Origin: Verrucomicrobiota bacterium
Lineage (GTDB): Bacteria > Verrucomicrobiota > Verrucomicrobiia > Limisphaerales > J093
Assembly (NCBI GenBank): GCA_029556615.1
Contig: JAKQDD010000078.1
Span: 1 to 52,954, forward strand
Length of the DNA stretch: 52,954 nt
Reading direction: 5' to 3'
The translations under genes were made by a program, and so were the position numbers. Shown piece after piece: positions 1 through 7,716 of the stretch (positions are counted from its first letter, which is position 1; each line of letters starts with the position of its first letter). Below the pieces are notes generated by a model. That model searched no databases. It saw only the letters and a program-made list of their open reading frames with translations, and was not told the origin of the DNA.

Positions 1-37
1 GTTTGATCTGGCTGAAGCGGCAGCTCAAGGACCTTGA

Positions 38-175
38 GTGACCTTCTTGGCCAATGCCTCGGCGACGACCCGCTGGAACTACCACCCGCAGCGCGGCTGG
101 CTTGCCTCCAAGGACTACCCGGACGCGGCGACCGGAAACCCACCGGCGCAGGAAGTGTGCTCCAATTGCCCGTGA
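38..175 (+). pseudogene. RHS-repeat protein remnant
   Basis: Reading frame 2 from base 38 to the TGA at 173-175 encodes a short stretch with ATTRWNYHPQRGW followed by LASKDYPDAATG. This is the pattern of RHS/YD repeats in large verrucomicrobial RHS proteins (aromatic-rich, R-G-W-L, K-x-Y-x-D). The frame is closed by stops on both sides (35-37 and 173-175), so only about 45 codons survive. A full RHS protein has hundreds to thousands of residues, so this is a decayed fragment or the tail of a broken gene extending left of the window. Family assignment rests on pattern only. Confidence 0.5.
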
Positions 176-189
176 CCTGGTTGCCTCAA

Positions 190-474
190 TATGATGTGGC
201 ACCGGAGACCTCCATCACCAGCGCGGCCGGCACGGCCACGGTTTACTTCACCAACACCATTCCGGGAACGGCCTACAGCTTGGAGTACTGCACGAACCTC
301 ACCACGGGGAACTGGCAGCCGGTTGGGACACAGCCCGCCCCCGATGACAGCGCTTCCCAGACGGACAGTGAGGCCGGCGGGGAGCAGCGCTACTACCGCG
401 TCTTCTACCGGCCGTACTTAAGCCATGAGTATTCTCTGGGGGGAGGTCGGAGCGGAGCGGTGACGGAGGAATAG
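190..474 (+). pseudogene. C-terminal fragment of a secreted protein with a beta-sandwich tail
   Basis: Frame 1 up to the TAG at 472-474 contains PGTAYSLEYCTNL, then GNWQPVG, then a stretch ending RYYRVFY. This 'YxLEYxTNLxxxxWxxVG...YYRV' pattern is the tail found at the end of many secreted verrucomicrobial proteins; a similar tail ends the 40771-41622 gene. The upstream part of the open frame (34-190) looks non-coding and conflicts with the RHS fragment in frame 2. I read the segment as a remnant rather than a working gene. From 475 to 606 I see nothing recognisable. Confidence 0.4.
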
Positions 475-606
475 CCGATCGCAGATCGTGATCTCCGTGG
501 TGGCGCGTTAGCTTCTGGGCCCGCCCTGAACTTGCCCTCGTCAGGCCCTTTTCGCCGCCAAGAATGTCTGGCCGCGCTGTGATCGCAGCAATGCCCGCGG
601 TCACGA

Positions 607-1989
607 TCAGGGCGCGGTTTTCCTCGTGCGAAACCGCGACTCGAACTTGAGGGGGCGGTCTTTGGTCCAGGGATGGTAGCTGTTGCAGAAGTCGATGCGG
701 TCGCCGAGGGGGGGGTGGCTGGCGAGCCAGATGCGGTAGACCCAGCCGGGGCGGGGGTTGCCGAGGTTCTCCTGCTGGAGCTTGACGAAGGCGGTGGCGG
801 CGGCGACGGGGTTGCGGGTGATCTCGATTCCGAAGCGGTCGCATTGCCGTTCGAGGTGGCGGCTGAACGCATTGAGGGGGGGGGTCAGCACGAAGGTGGT
901 CGCCTGGAGAAAGAGCAGGAGGAGCGGGAGGGAGGCGATGTCATGGAGCTCCGTGAACCGGAATCGGTTGCCGTAGCGGGCGAGGATGGGGGGCGCGATC
1001 CGGTGGGCGGCATACAGGGTCAGGAGGATCACGCAGGAGTAGACGATCAGCAACTGCCAGACGTGGTTGAGGACGTAATGGCCCATCTCATGGCCCATGA
1101 CGAAGAGGGTTTCCTCCCGGTCGAGCGCGGCGATGAGAGTATCCCACAGGACGATGCGCTTGGTGTCGCGGAAGCCGGTGACGTAGGCATTCAGGGCTTT
1201 GGTATCGACGCTCTTGTTGACTTCGAACACGCGGCTTCCCTCGATCCCGGCCCGGTCCGCGAGGCTCAGGATCTCACGCTCGAGGGCCTTGTCCTTCATG
1301 GGACCGAAATCATTGAACAAGGGGGCGATCCAGAGGGGGGTGACGAAGATCATCAGGATGAGGAGCGGCAGGGCGAGGAGGCCGCTGATCAGCCACCACG
1401 ACCGGGGGGCGCGGCGGAGCAGGAGGTAGGGCAGCCAGAGCACGAGGGGTCCGACGAGGATCGTGATCAGGAGCCCCTTGGCGGCGTCGCCGAACCACTT
1501 GCCGAGCGTCTGATTCGAAAGCCCGTAGGCGTGTTCGCGGAGGTAGCCCGAGTAGAAGTCCAACGGCAATTGCACCAGCGCGAGGAAGAGTGAGAACAAG
1601 GCGAAGTAGACGGCGATGACGAAGAACCAGCGTCGGCCGACGCGCCGGGCGCCGTCGCGGAACCGGCCGGAGAGACCCGTGGCCAGGAGGACAATGGGGA
1701 TGAGAAACCCGAGGAGGGTGTTGACGCCCCAGAGGATCATGTTGCCCCGGTAATAGCGGAGCGCCTTGGGCGAGGCCTCGGGGACGGGCACCGGGGCGGT
1801 GGCGGTCGGCGGCGTCGGTGACGAGAGGCCCGACGAGGCGGGCGGCAGGTCAGTATCAGCCGCCTGAGGCGCAGGGGTGCACCAGAGACAGCCCAAGAGC
1901 AACAGGAGAATGAGCGAGGCGCGCCTCAGACCCAACTTGGCCTGTTGACCACGTGTTCCACAAGTCGAGGACTCTGGCGCGTGTTTCAC
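607..1989 (-). CDS. M48 family membrane metalloprotease (Ste24/CAAX protease-like)
   Basis: A 460-residue product. Zinc-protease motif HEMGH lies at residues 300-304 (bases 1078-1092), with a downstream ExxxD (E-R-Q-C-D) that supplies the third zinc ligand, as in M48 peptidases. Hydrophobic segments before the catalytic site (about four, residues 80-215) and two after it match the Ste24/CAAX prenyl protease 1 layout. The region between them carries the family's conserved 'VNKSVDTKALNAYVTG' strand. It should cleave membrane-associated proteins at the inner membrane; the substrate is unknown. The first 25 codons overlap a dispersed repeat (1912-1975). An in-frame TTG just before GLRRAS would give a cleaner signal sequence (LILLLLLGCLW), so the true start may lie inside. 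It diverges from the DUF3160 gene. Confidence 0.88.
   Translation of the reverse strand: MKHAPESSTCGTRGQQAKLGLRRASLILLLLLGCLWCTPAPQAADTDLPPASSGLSSPTPPTATAPVPVPEASPKALRYYRGNMILWGVNTLLGFLIPIVLLATGLSGRFRDGARRVGRRWFFVIAVYFALFSLFLALVQLPLDFYSGYLREHAYGLSNQTLGKWFGDAAKGLLITILVGPLVLWLPYLLLRRAPRSWWLISGLLALPLLILMIFVTPLWIAPLFNDFGPMKDKALEREILSLADRAGIEGSRVFEVNKSVDTKALNAYVTGFRDTKRIVLWDTLIAALDREETLFVMGHEMGHYVLNHVWQLLIVYSCVILLTLYAAHRIAPPILARYGNRFRFTELHDIASLPLLLLFLQATTFVLTPPLNAFSRHLERQCDRFGIEITRNPVAAATAFVKLQQENLGNPRPGWVYRIWLASHPPLGDRIDFCNSYHPWTKDRPLKFESRFRTRKTAP
1912..1975 (-). repeat. dispersed repeat family 2, partial copy in the start of the M48 gene
   Basis: Read on the minus strand this contains GAGTCCTCGACTTGTGGA, then a short spacer, then AGG-CAAGTT and GAGGCGCG. 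It matches the left part of the fuller copy at 40586-40750. The middle of the element is missing here. It encodes the first residues of the annotated M48 protein, which have no M48 similarity. Confidence 0.65.
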
Positions 1990-2041
1990 GGTGCCGAACC
2001 CTGCCGGCTCGAAGGGGGCATGTCAACCCGGGGGGTTGCAG

Positions 2042-2251
2042 CCAAATCCGCGCTTCAGCGTCCCTTGCGGCTCGAGCTCCCGGGCTGGACCAGGCGCCTT
2101 GCGCCGCCCAGTCCGGGGTTTTCGCGGATTTGGAAGCCCGCCCCCAGGGCGGGCCTCCCCGGAGCCGACACCACACACGCCGATCAGGGCCAAGACCTAC
2201 CAGGAGCCGATGGCCCACGTTCGAGCCGCAGGCGTTAGGGGAGGATCCGGG
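2042..2251 (+). repeat. intergenic repeat element A (inverted relative to element B)
   Basis: About 210 bp that matches the reverse complement of 9044-9297 almost throughout (visually well above 80% identity, with one insertion in B). It opens with CCAAATCCGCG (2042-2052) and has the inverted copy CGCGGATTTGG at 2123-2133. A perfect hairpin GCCCGCCC-CCA-GGGCGGGC lies at 2136-2154. It ends near GTTAGGGGAGGATCC. It fills the divergent intergenic region between the M48 gene and the DUF3160 gene. No open frame of its own is evident; it could be a non-autonomous mobile element or an exported structured repeat. Confidence 0.8.
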
Positions 2252-2302
2252 TTGCGGTCGCCTCGCGAAGGGAGTACAGATTGGGTAGTTGGACCCCAAG
2301 AG

Positions 2303-4933
2303 ATGAAGACTTCGATTGTCTGGGTGGTTTTGGCCGGCTTTGTGGCCGGCGCCACGGCGGCGCAGTGGCCTGAGCTTTCCATTGCGGCACCCGGGGGTGG
2401 CCCCCGGGTCGGCCTGGTCCGTGAGGGCGTGACTCCGGTCGCCGGCACCCGGTACCGGCTGCTGCTCGAGTCGAGCGCGGATCTTCGAGAGTGGACCCTC
2501 GAGCGGGAACTCGAAGGCATTGCGGCGGGCGCGGACTGGCCGGTGCCGGACCCGGGGGCGGGCCGTCGGTTCTTCCGCCTTCGGACGTTAACCGTGGGTG
2601 CCGAGGTCACACCGGACGGCGCCGAGGTGTTCGGCTATCGGCGGGTGTTTGAAGAGGAGCTGCGGCGGGCGGGCTGGATGACGCCGGAGGATTTCGCTGC
2701 GGCGCTGCCGCCGACGGCGTATCGGGGGTCGCTGGATTTCGATCCGCGCCAGGCGCTCTACTGGGACGCCTTCAATGCGGACCCGGCGGCGGTGAACGCG
2801 GGTTTGCCGCCGGACTCGCCGGATCGTCGCCTGCACGATTTCCGGTTGAACGGGGCCGAGCTCGGGGTGTTCCTGGCCAACGGGTTCGTGGTGAGCGAGC
2901 GGCTCGGTTCGCCGACCTTCGCCGACGCCTTCTACCGGATCTTCGCGGATGACCTGCCGGTTTACGTGTCCGCGGACGCCATCCTGCACGCGTGGCATTT
3001 CTCCTTCCAACGTCTGCTCGAGGAATCGGAGGAAACCCAGATGGCGCCGATTCTCTCGTCGGTTTTGTCCGGGATGCGCATGAAGTTGGCCCAGTTACCG
3101 TCCGCGGTTCGGCAGGGAGTCCTGGCCGACAGCGTTGCGGACGCGGATTATTATCTGGCTGTCGCGCAATCGCTGCTGGCGGGCGAGCCGGCGGCGACGG
3201 TCTGGGGCGGCGACGCTGCGGTTGCCCAGACGCTGAGCGCCATCGCAGCGCAGCAGTATGTTCCATTGTTCCCGATGTTCGGCGGGCTTCGAGCCGTGGA
3301 CTTCTCGCAGTTCAAGATCCGGGGGCATTACGAGCGGAGCGTCGGCCTGGGCCGATACTTCCAGGCCTTCATGTGGACCGCCCGGACCGAGCTCCGGATC
3401 CTGGGAACGCCAGGGTTGGCAGATCCGCATTCGGTGCGCGAGCTGGGAACGGCGATCGTGCTGGCGAGGCTGCTCGAGCAATCGGGGCAGGAGGCGCAGT
3501 GGGAGCGGCTCGACGATCTGATCCGGTTCTTTGTGGGGCGGCCGGACTCGATGACGCTGCCGCAGCTGCAGGGCCTGCTGGATGCGGCGGGCATGGGCAG
3601 CCTGAGCACGATCACCTCTCTGGAGCAGCTCGAGCGGCTGCAGGAGCAGTTGTTTGCGGGGACGCTGGGGGAGCAGCTGTACGCGGGCGACGTGCTGGCC
3701 TCGCCCTTCGGTCCCGGGCAGGCGCAGCTGCCGCGGGTGTTTCTGTTCACGGGGCAGCGGTTTGTGCCGGACGGCTGGGCACTGGCGCAAGTGACGTTTG
3801 ATCGGGTGCTGTGGTTTGAGGACCTGCCGGGGCTGACGTGGTATACGAAGGTCCTGCGGCGGTATCCGAGCGCGCTGGATGTGGCTTACAGTGTGCTGGG
3901 GAACGGGCCGATGGGCGATCTCATTGCGGAGAGGATGATGGACGGGATTGGAGGCATGCCGTTCCGGGACGGCCTGCCCTATGCGCACAACCTGACCGCG
4001 GTGGCGGCGACGTTTGATCGCCTCGAGCCGGCGGCGTGGGAGGACAGCCTTTACACACGATGGCTGGCGGCGTTGCGGGCGCTTTCGATCCCGATGACGG
4101 ACGCGAGGTTTCCGCAGGCAATGCAGACGCGGCCGTGGGCCCGGCGCGTGCTGAACGGGCAACTGGCCTCCTATACCGAGCTCAAGCACGACACGGTACT
4201 CTATGCCAAGCAGCCGTATGCCTCGATCATCATCTGTGAGTACCCGGCGGGCTTTGTCGAGCCGGCGCCGGAGTTCTGGCGGCGGATGCGGGAGATGGCG
4301 GAGGCGGCGGCCGCGGGGCTCGAGCGTCTGCCGACGGCTGGGACGATCCAGGTCACGCCGGTGACCGATCCTTGGGAGCCGCCGTGGGGCCCCATCGAGG
4401 TTGATCTGGCCGTGCGGCACCAGGCGCGCCTGGCGTTCTGCCGCGGTTTTGCGGATCGGATGGGGACCCTCGAGAACCTCGCCGCCAAGGAACTCCGGCA
4501 GGAGCCGTTCACGCAGGGTGACATCCAGTTCCTCCGCGGCCTGATGAACCGTCAGGACCACGGCTACTTCGGCGCGACGTACGACGGGTGGTATCCGGAG
4601 CTTTACTACGCGGACTATGGGCAGCAGACCGGGAACACGTCCGAGAATGGCTCGAACCAGGCGGATCCGCTGGTGACCGACATCTTCACGGCGCCGCCCG
4701 ATCTGGTCGACCCCCAGGGGGGCGTGCTGCACGAAGCCACCGGGAACGTCGATTTGTTACTGATTACGGTGGACAACGGCCTGGACCGCATGGTGTATGC
4801 GGGGCCGGTGCTGAGCCATTACGAGTTCGTGGTGCCCGGGCCCGCGCTCAGCCGGATGACCGACAGCCAATGGCAGGGCTCGGTCTGGCCGGCGCGGCCG
4901 GGATGGACCGATTCGTACCTGGTGCCGAAGTGA
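2303..4933 (+). CDS. secreted DUF3160 domain protein
   Basis: An 876-residue product starting at ATG 2303, chosen because it begins with a clear signal peptide (MKTSIVWVVLAGFVAGATAA). The frame stays open back to 1991 only through repeat element A. Residues 25-95 form a small beta-rich domain of the type common in verrucomicrobial exported proteins. The remainder is the DUF3160 region, with the family's typical 'F-x-N-x-F-V-V' stretch and 'VYVSADAILHAWH' near residue 220, and a C-terminal half with 'HDTVLYAKQ'. The molecular function of DUF3160 is not established. It should be exported across the inner membrane. The next gene starts 55 bases downstream, so the two may be co-transcribed. Confidence 0.85.
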   Translation: MKTSIVWVVLAGFVAGATAAQWPELSIAAPGGGPRVGLVREGVTPVAGTRYRLLLESSADLREWTLERELEGIAAGADWPVPDPGAGRRFFRLRTLTVGAEVTPDGAEVFGYRRVFEEELRRAGWMTPEDFAAALPPTAYRGSLDFDPRQALYWDAFNADPAAVNAGLPPDSPDRRLHDFRLNGAELGVFLANGFVVSERLGSPTFADAFYRIFADDLPVYVSADAILHAWHFSFQRLLEESEETQMAPILSSVLSGMRMKLAQLPSAVRQGVLADSVADADYYLAVAQSLLAGEPAATVWGGDAAVAQTLSAIAAQQYVPLFPMFGGLRAVDFSQFKIRGHYERSVGLGRYFQAFMWTARTELRILGTPGLADPHSVRELGTAIVLARLLEQSGQEAQWERLDDLIRFFVGRPDSMTLPQLQGLLDAAGMGSLSTITSLEQLERLQEQLFAGTLGEQLYAGDVLASPFGPGQAQLPRVFLFTGQRFVPDGWALAQVTFDRVLWFEDLPGLTWYTKVLRRYPSALDVAYSVLGNGPMGDLIAERMMDGIGGMPFRDGLPYAHNLTAVAATFDRLEPAAWEDSLYTRWLAALRALSIPMTDARFPQAMQTRPWARRVLNGQLASYTELKHDTVLYAKQPYASIIICEYPAGFVEPAPEFWRRMREMAEAAAAGLERLPTAGTIQVTPVTDPWEPPWGPIEVDLAVRHQARLAFCRGFADRMGTLENLAAKELRQEPFTQGDIQFLRGLMNRQDHGYFGATYDGWYPELYYADYGQQTGNTSENGSNQADPLVTDIFTAPPDLVDPQGGVLHEATGNVDLLLITVDNGLDRMVYAGPVLSHYEFVVPGPALSRMTDSQWQGSVWPARPGWTDSYLVPK

Positions 4934-4988
4934 CGCCGATTGCCGATTCTCGTTGTTTTTCTCCCGGGACTGAGGTAACCGGAGCGTC

Positions 4989-5546
4989 ATGAATCCCCGA
5001 TGCCTTGGCGCATGTGCCGGCCTGTTGTTGGGAGTGCCACTGGCATTCCCGGCACCTGCTGATGCCGCGGGTCAACCCGACCTTTCGTGGTACCGAGCCA
5101 CTCTGGTGCAGGGCTACGAGAAGCACGGACGCAAGGACGCGAAGTGGGACACGGAGGCACGGGCCGCGTTCGAGAGCTACGTGCCGATCAAGGCCGGTGT
5201 GGCGACCGCCAGCGACGCCATCGATCGGACTTTGGCGCCGCACCTCAAGGCTGCGGTGGACGCCGGGTGCGACGACCCGTACGTCCAGTACCTGCACCTC
5301 CGATTTGTGGGCTCTGGCGCGACCCGGACGGTGCAGGAGACGGCCGAGGTCTACCGCGGGCTGGTTCCGCGCATGCAGGCGAGCGGGTATGCCGCGATGT
5401 GCCGGTTCTACGTCACGTTGCGCGGGTCTCAGGCGCTGGCGGCGCTGCGCACTGAGCCGGGGAAAGTGGCCGAAATGCGGGGGCAGGCCATCGGCTATCT
5501 GAATGGTCGAGTCGGCGAAGGCCCATGCCAAGGAGTGAGAGCCTGA
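4989..5546 (+). CDS. small secreted protein of unknown function, possibly C-terminally truncated
   Basis: A 185-residue product with a signal peptide (residues 1-26, ending PADAAG). It continues with an alpha-helical-looking domain containing 'WYRATLVQGYEKHGRKD' and 'GCDDPYVQYLHLRF'. I do not recognise a characterised family; the pattern resembles lineage-specific exported proteins of Verrucomicrobiota. The last 15 residues (GYLNGRVGEGPCQGVRA) look unlike the rest, and the stop lies shortly before a dispersed-repeat copy (5612-5650). The gene may therefore have been shortened by a rearrangement. It follows the DUF3160 gene on the same strand. Confidence 0.6.
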   Translation: MNPRCLGACAGLLLGVPLAFPAPADAAGQPDLSWYRATLVQGYEKHGRKDAKWDTEARAAFESYVPIKAGVATASDAIDRTLAPHLKAAVDAGCDDPYVQYLHLRFVGSGATRTVQETAEVYRGLVPRMQASGYAAMCRFYVTLRGSQALAALRTEPGKVAEMRGQAIGYLNGRVGEGPCQGVRA

Positions 5547-5611
5547 TCCGGAAGCGGGGCGTGGGGACCGCCGGGCGGACGCGGGCAGGGGCAGTTGACG
5601 CAAAGCAGGAG

Positions 5612-5650
5612 AGCAGGGTCTTCATGAGTCTGAGGACTCGACTGGGTCTG
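5612..5650 (+). repeat. dispersed repeat family 2, right-end copy overlapping the uvrC stop
   Basis: AGCAGGGTCTTCATG, two variable bases, then TGAGGACTCGACTGGGTCTG. It is nearly identical to 40711-40750. The uvrC stop codon (5622-5624 on the minus strand) and its last codons (ending PVESSDS) lie inside this copy. Confidence 0.7.
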
Positions 5651-7316
5651 GGGTGCGCCTCGCCAGGAAGGCCTTGAGTTTCGCCGCGGTTTCCCCGCCA
5701 AAGCCCGGCACGGCGGCGATCTCGTCGACGGTGGCGCGGCGGAGACGCTGGACGGAGCCGAATCGCTTGAGGAGAGCGGCCTTGCGCTGGTCGCCGATGC
5801 CGGGGAACTCATCGAGCAGGCTTTCCGAGATCTTCCGGAGTCGGAGCTGGGCGTTGTAGCTGTTGGCCACGCGATGGGATTCGTCGCGGACGCGCTGGAG
5901 GAGCTTGACCGCGGGGTGGTCGAGACCGAGGCGGAGCGGTTCCTTTGCGCCGGGGCGGTGTATCTCCTCGAACTCCTTTGCGAGGCCGATGACCGGGATC
6001 GTGGCTAGTCCCAGCTTTGCGAGTTCCGCGCACGCGGCGTGCAACTGGCCTTTACCGCCGTCGATGAGGATCAAGTCCGGCAGGCGGGGACGGGACCCGG
6101 GGGGCAAGGTGCGGAGCGTGTCGGGCGGTGTTGCCGCCGGGCTGGCAGGCCGCTTGCGAAGCCGGGCGCGGACGGTGGTGGCGGTTTCCTGGACAAGGCG
6201 TTGGAGCTCGGCGGGGATGGCCTGGCCGCCGGCGGGCTCGGATCCGGCCGCGGCCTGGATGGGCGTGGCGTGTCCGGCCCGGGTATCGCGGAGAAGTCGG
6301 GTGTAACGCCGGCGGATCGTCTCGGCCATGCAGGCGAAGTCGTCCTGGCCCTGGACGCCCTGGATCCGATACCGGCGATAGTTGGCGCGGTCGGGACGGC
6401 CTCGCCAGAAGCTGACGAGGGAGGCGACCTTGAAGGAGCCGCTGATATTCGAGATGTCGAAGCCCTCGATGCGGTCGGGCGGGGCGGGCAGGCCGAGCGC
6501 CGCCGCCAGTTCACGGAGCTCGGCATCGGGGTTGATGGCGACGGGCAGGGTGTAGGGGATCCGCTCGAACTTCGCCGTCTTGGCCGTCGTGCGCCGGATG
6601 TCGGCGATCAGGTCGCGGAGCTGGGCGGCTTTCTCGAAGTTGAGTGCCGCGGCTGCCTGCTGCATCTGGCCTTCGAGTTCGCCCGCCATCTCCTCGCACT
6701 GGCCGTCGAGGAAATCGCAGGCGGCGGCGACCTGCATGCGGTACTGGTCCGGCGTGACGTTGCCGATGCAGGGGGCGGTGCAGACGCGCAGATGGGCGTA
6801 GAGACAATGGCGGTAGTCGGCTTCGGCGGGCGTCAGGGTTCGGCAGCCGCGGAGGTTGAACCTGTGGCGGACGAGAGCCAGGGTGCGGTGGACGGCGCCC
6901 GAACTGGCAAAGGGGCCGAAGTACCGTGAGCCATCAGTCTGTTGGACGCGCGTGAGGGCGAACCGCGGGATCGGATCGTTCAGGTTCACCTTGACGAGTA
7001 GGAACTGCTTGTCATCGCGGAAGCTGATGTTGTAACGCGGGTGGAACTCCTTGATCAGGCGTCCTTCGAGCAGGAGGGCCTCGGGTTCGCTCCTGACCAG
7101 GTGGACATCGAAGTCGTGGATGGCGTCGACGAGCGCGTTGAACTTGAGGTCCCAGCCGCGTCGCCGGGAGGGGTGGAAGTACTGACTGACGCGATGGCGC
7201 AAGTCCCGGGCTTTGCCGACGTAGATGACGGTACCGAACCTGTCCTTCATCAGGTAGATGCCGGGCCGGTGAGGGACCGAGGCAAGCTTCGTGCGGATGT
7301 GATCGCTGATCGGCAT
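5622..7316 (-). CDS. uvrC: UvrABC nucleotide excision repair, endonuclease subunit UvrC
   Basis: A 564-residue product from ATG 7314-7316 (MPISDHI); the open frame upstream has no family similarity. Domains in order: GIY-YIG nuclease (GIYLMKD...VIYVGKARDLRHRV, residues about 15-95), which makes the 3' incision; UVR motif (ALNFEKAAQLRDLI, about 200-235), which contacts UvrB; RNase H-like endonuclease with FDISNISG, LIDGGKGQ and the ESHRVAN histidine motif, which makes the 5' incision; and a C-terminal double helix-hairpin-helix (FPGIGDQRKAALL, VPGFGGETAAKL). Length is slightly below the usual ~600. The extreme C-terminus is formed by a dispersed repeat. It diverges from the selenoprotein gene with a 95-base gap. 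Confidence 0.95.
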   Translation of the reverse strand: MPISDHIRTKLASVPHRPGIYLMKDRFGTVIYVGKARDLRHRVSQYFHPSRRRGWDLKFNALVDAIHDFDVHLVRSEPEALLLEGRLIKEFHPRYNISFRDDKQFLLVKVNLNDPIPRFALTRVQQTDGSRYFGPFASSGAVHRTLALVRHRFNLRGCRTLTPAEADYRHCLYAHLRVCTAPCIGNVTPDQYRMQVAAACDFLDGQCEEMAGELEGQMQQAAAALNFEKAAQLRDLIADIRRTTAKTAKFERIPYTLPVAINPDAELRELAAALGLPAPPDRIEGFDISNISGSFKVASLVSFWRGRPDRANYRRYRIQGVQGQDDFACMAETIRRRYTRLLRDTRAGHATPIQAAAGSEPAGGQAIPAELQRLVQETATTVRARLRKRPASPAATPPDTLRTLPPGSRPRLPDLILIDGGKGQLHAACAELAKLGLATIPVIGLAKEFEEIHRPGAKEPLRLGLDHPAVKLLQRVRDESHRVANSYNAQLRLRKISESLLDEFPGIGDQRKAALLKRFGSVQRLRRATVDEIAAVPGFGGETAAKLKAFLARRTPDPVESSDS

Positions 7317-7375
7317 GCAGCCAGGATCAAAGCCCGGGTCGGGGCCATGTTCAAGCCGCAACCCAGGGGACCTGC

Positions 7376-7404
7376 TTGACGCCACGAGGTGGGGATTCTA
7401 TAGA
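7376..7404 (+). promoter_or_regulatory. putative sigma-70-type promoter of the selenoprotein gene
   Basis: TTGACG at 7376-7381, a 17-base spacer, and TATAGA at 7399-7404. The -10 lies in an 8-base palindrome (TCTATAGA, 7397-7404), so it reads as a -10-like box on both strands. Transcription would start at about 7410-7412, which would make the selenoprotein mRNA leaderless or almost so. The purine run GAGAGAG (7403-7409) would be a ribosome-binding site only if transcription starts further upstream. Confidence 0.4.
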
Positions 7405-7411
7405 GAGAGCC

Positions 7412-7663
7412 ATGAAGCCGGAGATCGTCATCGAGTATTGCGCGGTCTGAAACTACAAACCCCGAGCCGTCGGTCTGGCGGAGAAACTCGAGAGGTTGAG
7501 GCAAGCCGTTGCGGCCATCCGTCTGGTCCCGTCGACGGGAGGTGTCTTCGAGGTGAGCGTGGGGGGGCAACTTGTCTACTCGAAGAAGGCAACGGGCGAG
7601 TTCCCGGATCCGGAGGCGGTGCTGCGGACGATCGAGAAGCAGTTGGGGTCAGCTTCGAGGTGA
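7412..7663 (+). CDS. SelW/Rdx-family selenoprotein with in-frame TGA (Sec13)
   Basis: An ATG at 7412 opens a frame interrupted by a single TGA at 7448-7450 and then runs to TGA 7661-7663, giving 83 residues with selenocysteine at position 13. The sequence is a textbook SelT/SelW/SelH (Rdx) thioredoxin-like protein. It begins MKPEIVIEYCAV, then the TGA, then NYKPRAVGLA, so the redox motif is CxxU (C10, U13). Downstream are the family's GGVFEV and LVYSKKATGEFP. Such proteins are small cytoplasmic thiol/selenol oxidoreductases. A hairpin starting 11 bases after the TGA (CCGA-GCCG-TCGG, 7462-7473, G first in the loop) is placed where a bacterial SECIS should be. Read as Cys the alignment is unbroken, so TGA as a true stop is unlikely. 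Expression requires selA, selB, selC and selD elsewhere. Confidence 0.88.
7451..7482 (+). promoter_or_regulatory. candidate bacterial SECIS element
   Basis: Immediately after the TGA at 7448-7450, the bases CCGA (7462-7465) and TCGG (7470-7473) can pair around the loop GCCG. This places the apical loop about 16-19 bases downstream of the Sec codon, the spacing expected for SelB-binding bacterial SECIS hairpins, and the loop starts with the usually conserved G. The stem is short, and the call depends on the selenoprotein assignment. Confidence 0.45.
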
Positions 7664-7716
7664 TGCCGGGCGGGTGTGTGGGGTGCGGGCAGAACGCTGG
7701 TGCGGTGTGGTACCGT

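Noticed and set aside
3095..4732. Long open frame (545 codons) on the minus strand opposite the DUF3160 gene
   Set aside because: Arg/His/Pro-rich translation without domains; it is a GC-driven shadow of the plus-strand gene, which has a signal peptide and a recognisable family.
6039..6929. Plus-strand frame of 296 codons within uvrC
   Set aside because: It overlaps clearly conserved UvrC domains and has no family pattern of its own.
7448..7450. TGA treated as a true stop giving a 12-residue peptide
   Set aside because: The frame after it is the rest of a conserved SelW/Rdx protein, and the TGA falls exactly at the catalytic CxxU position.
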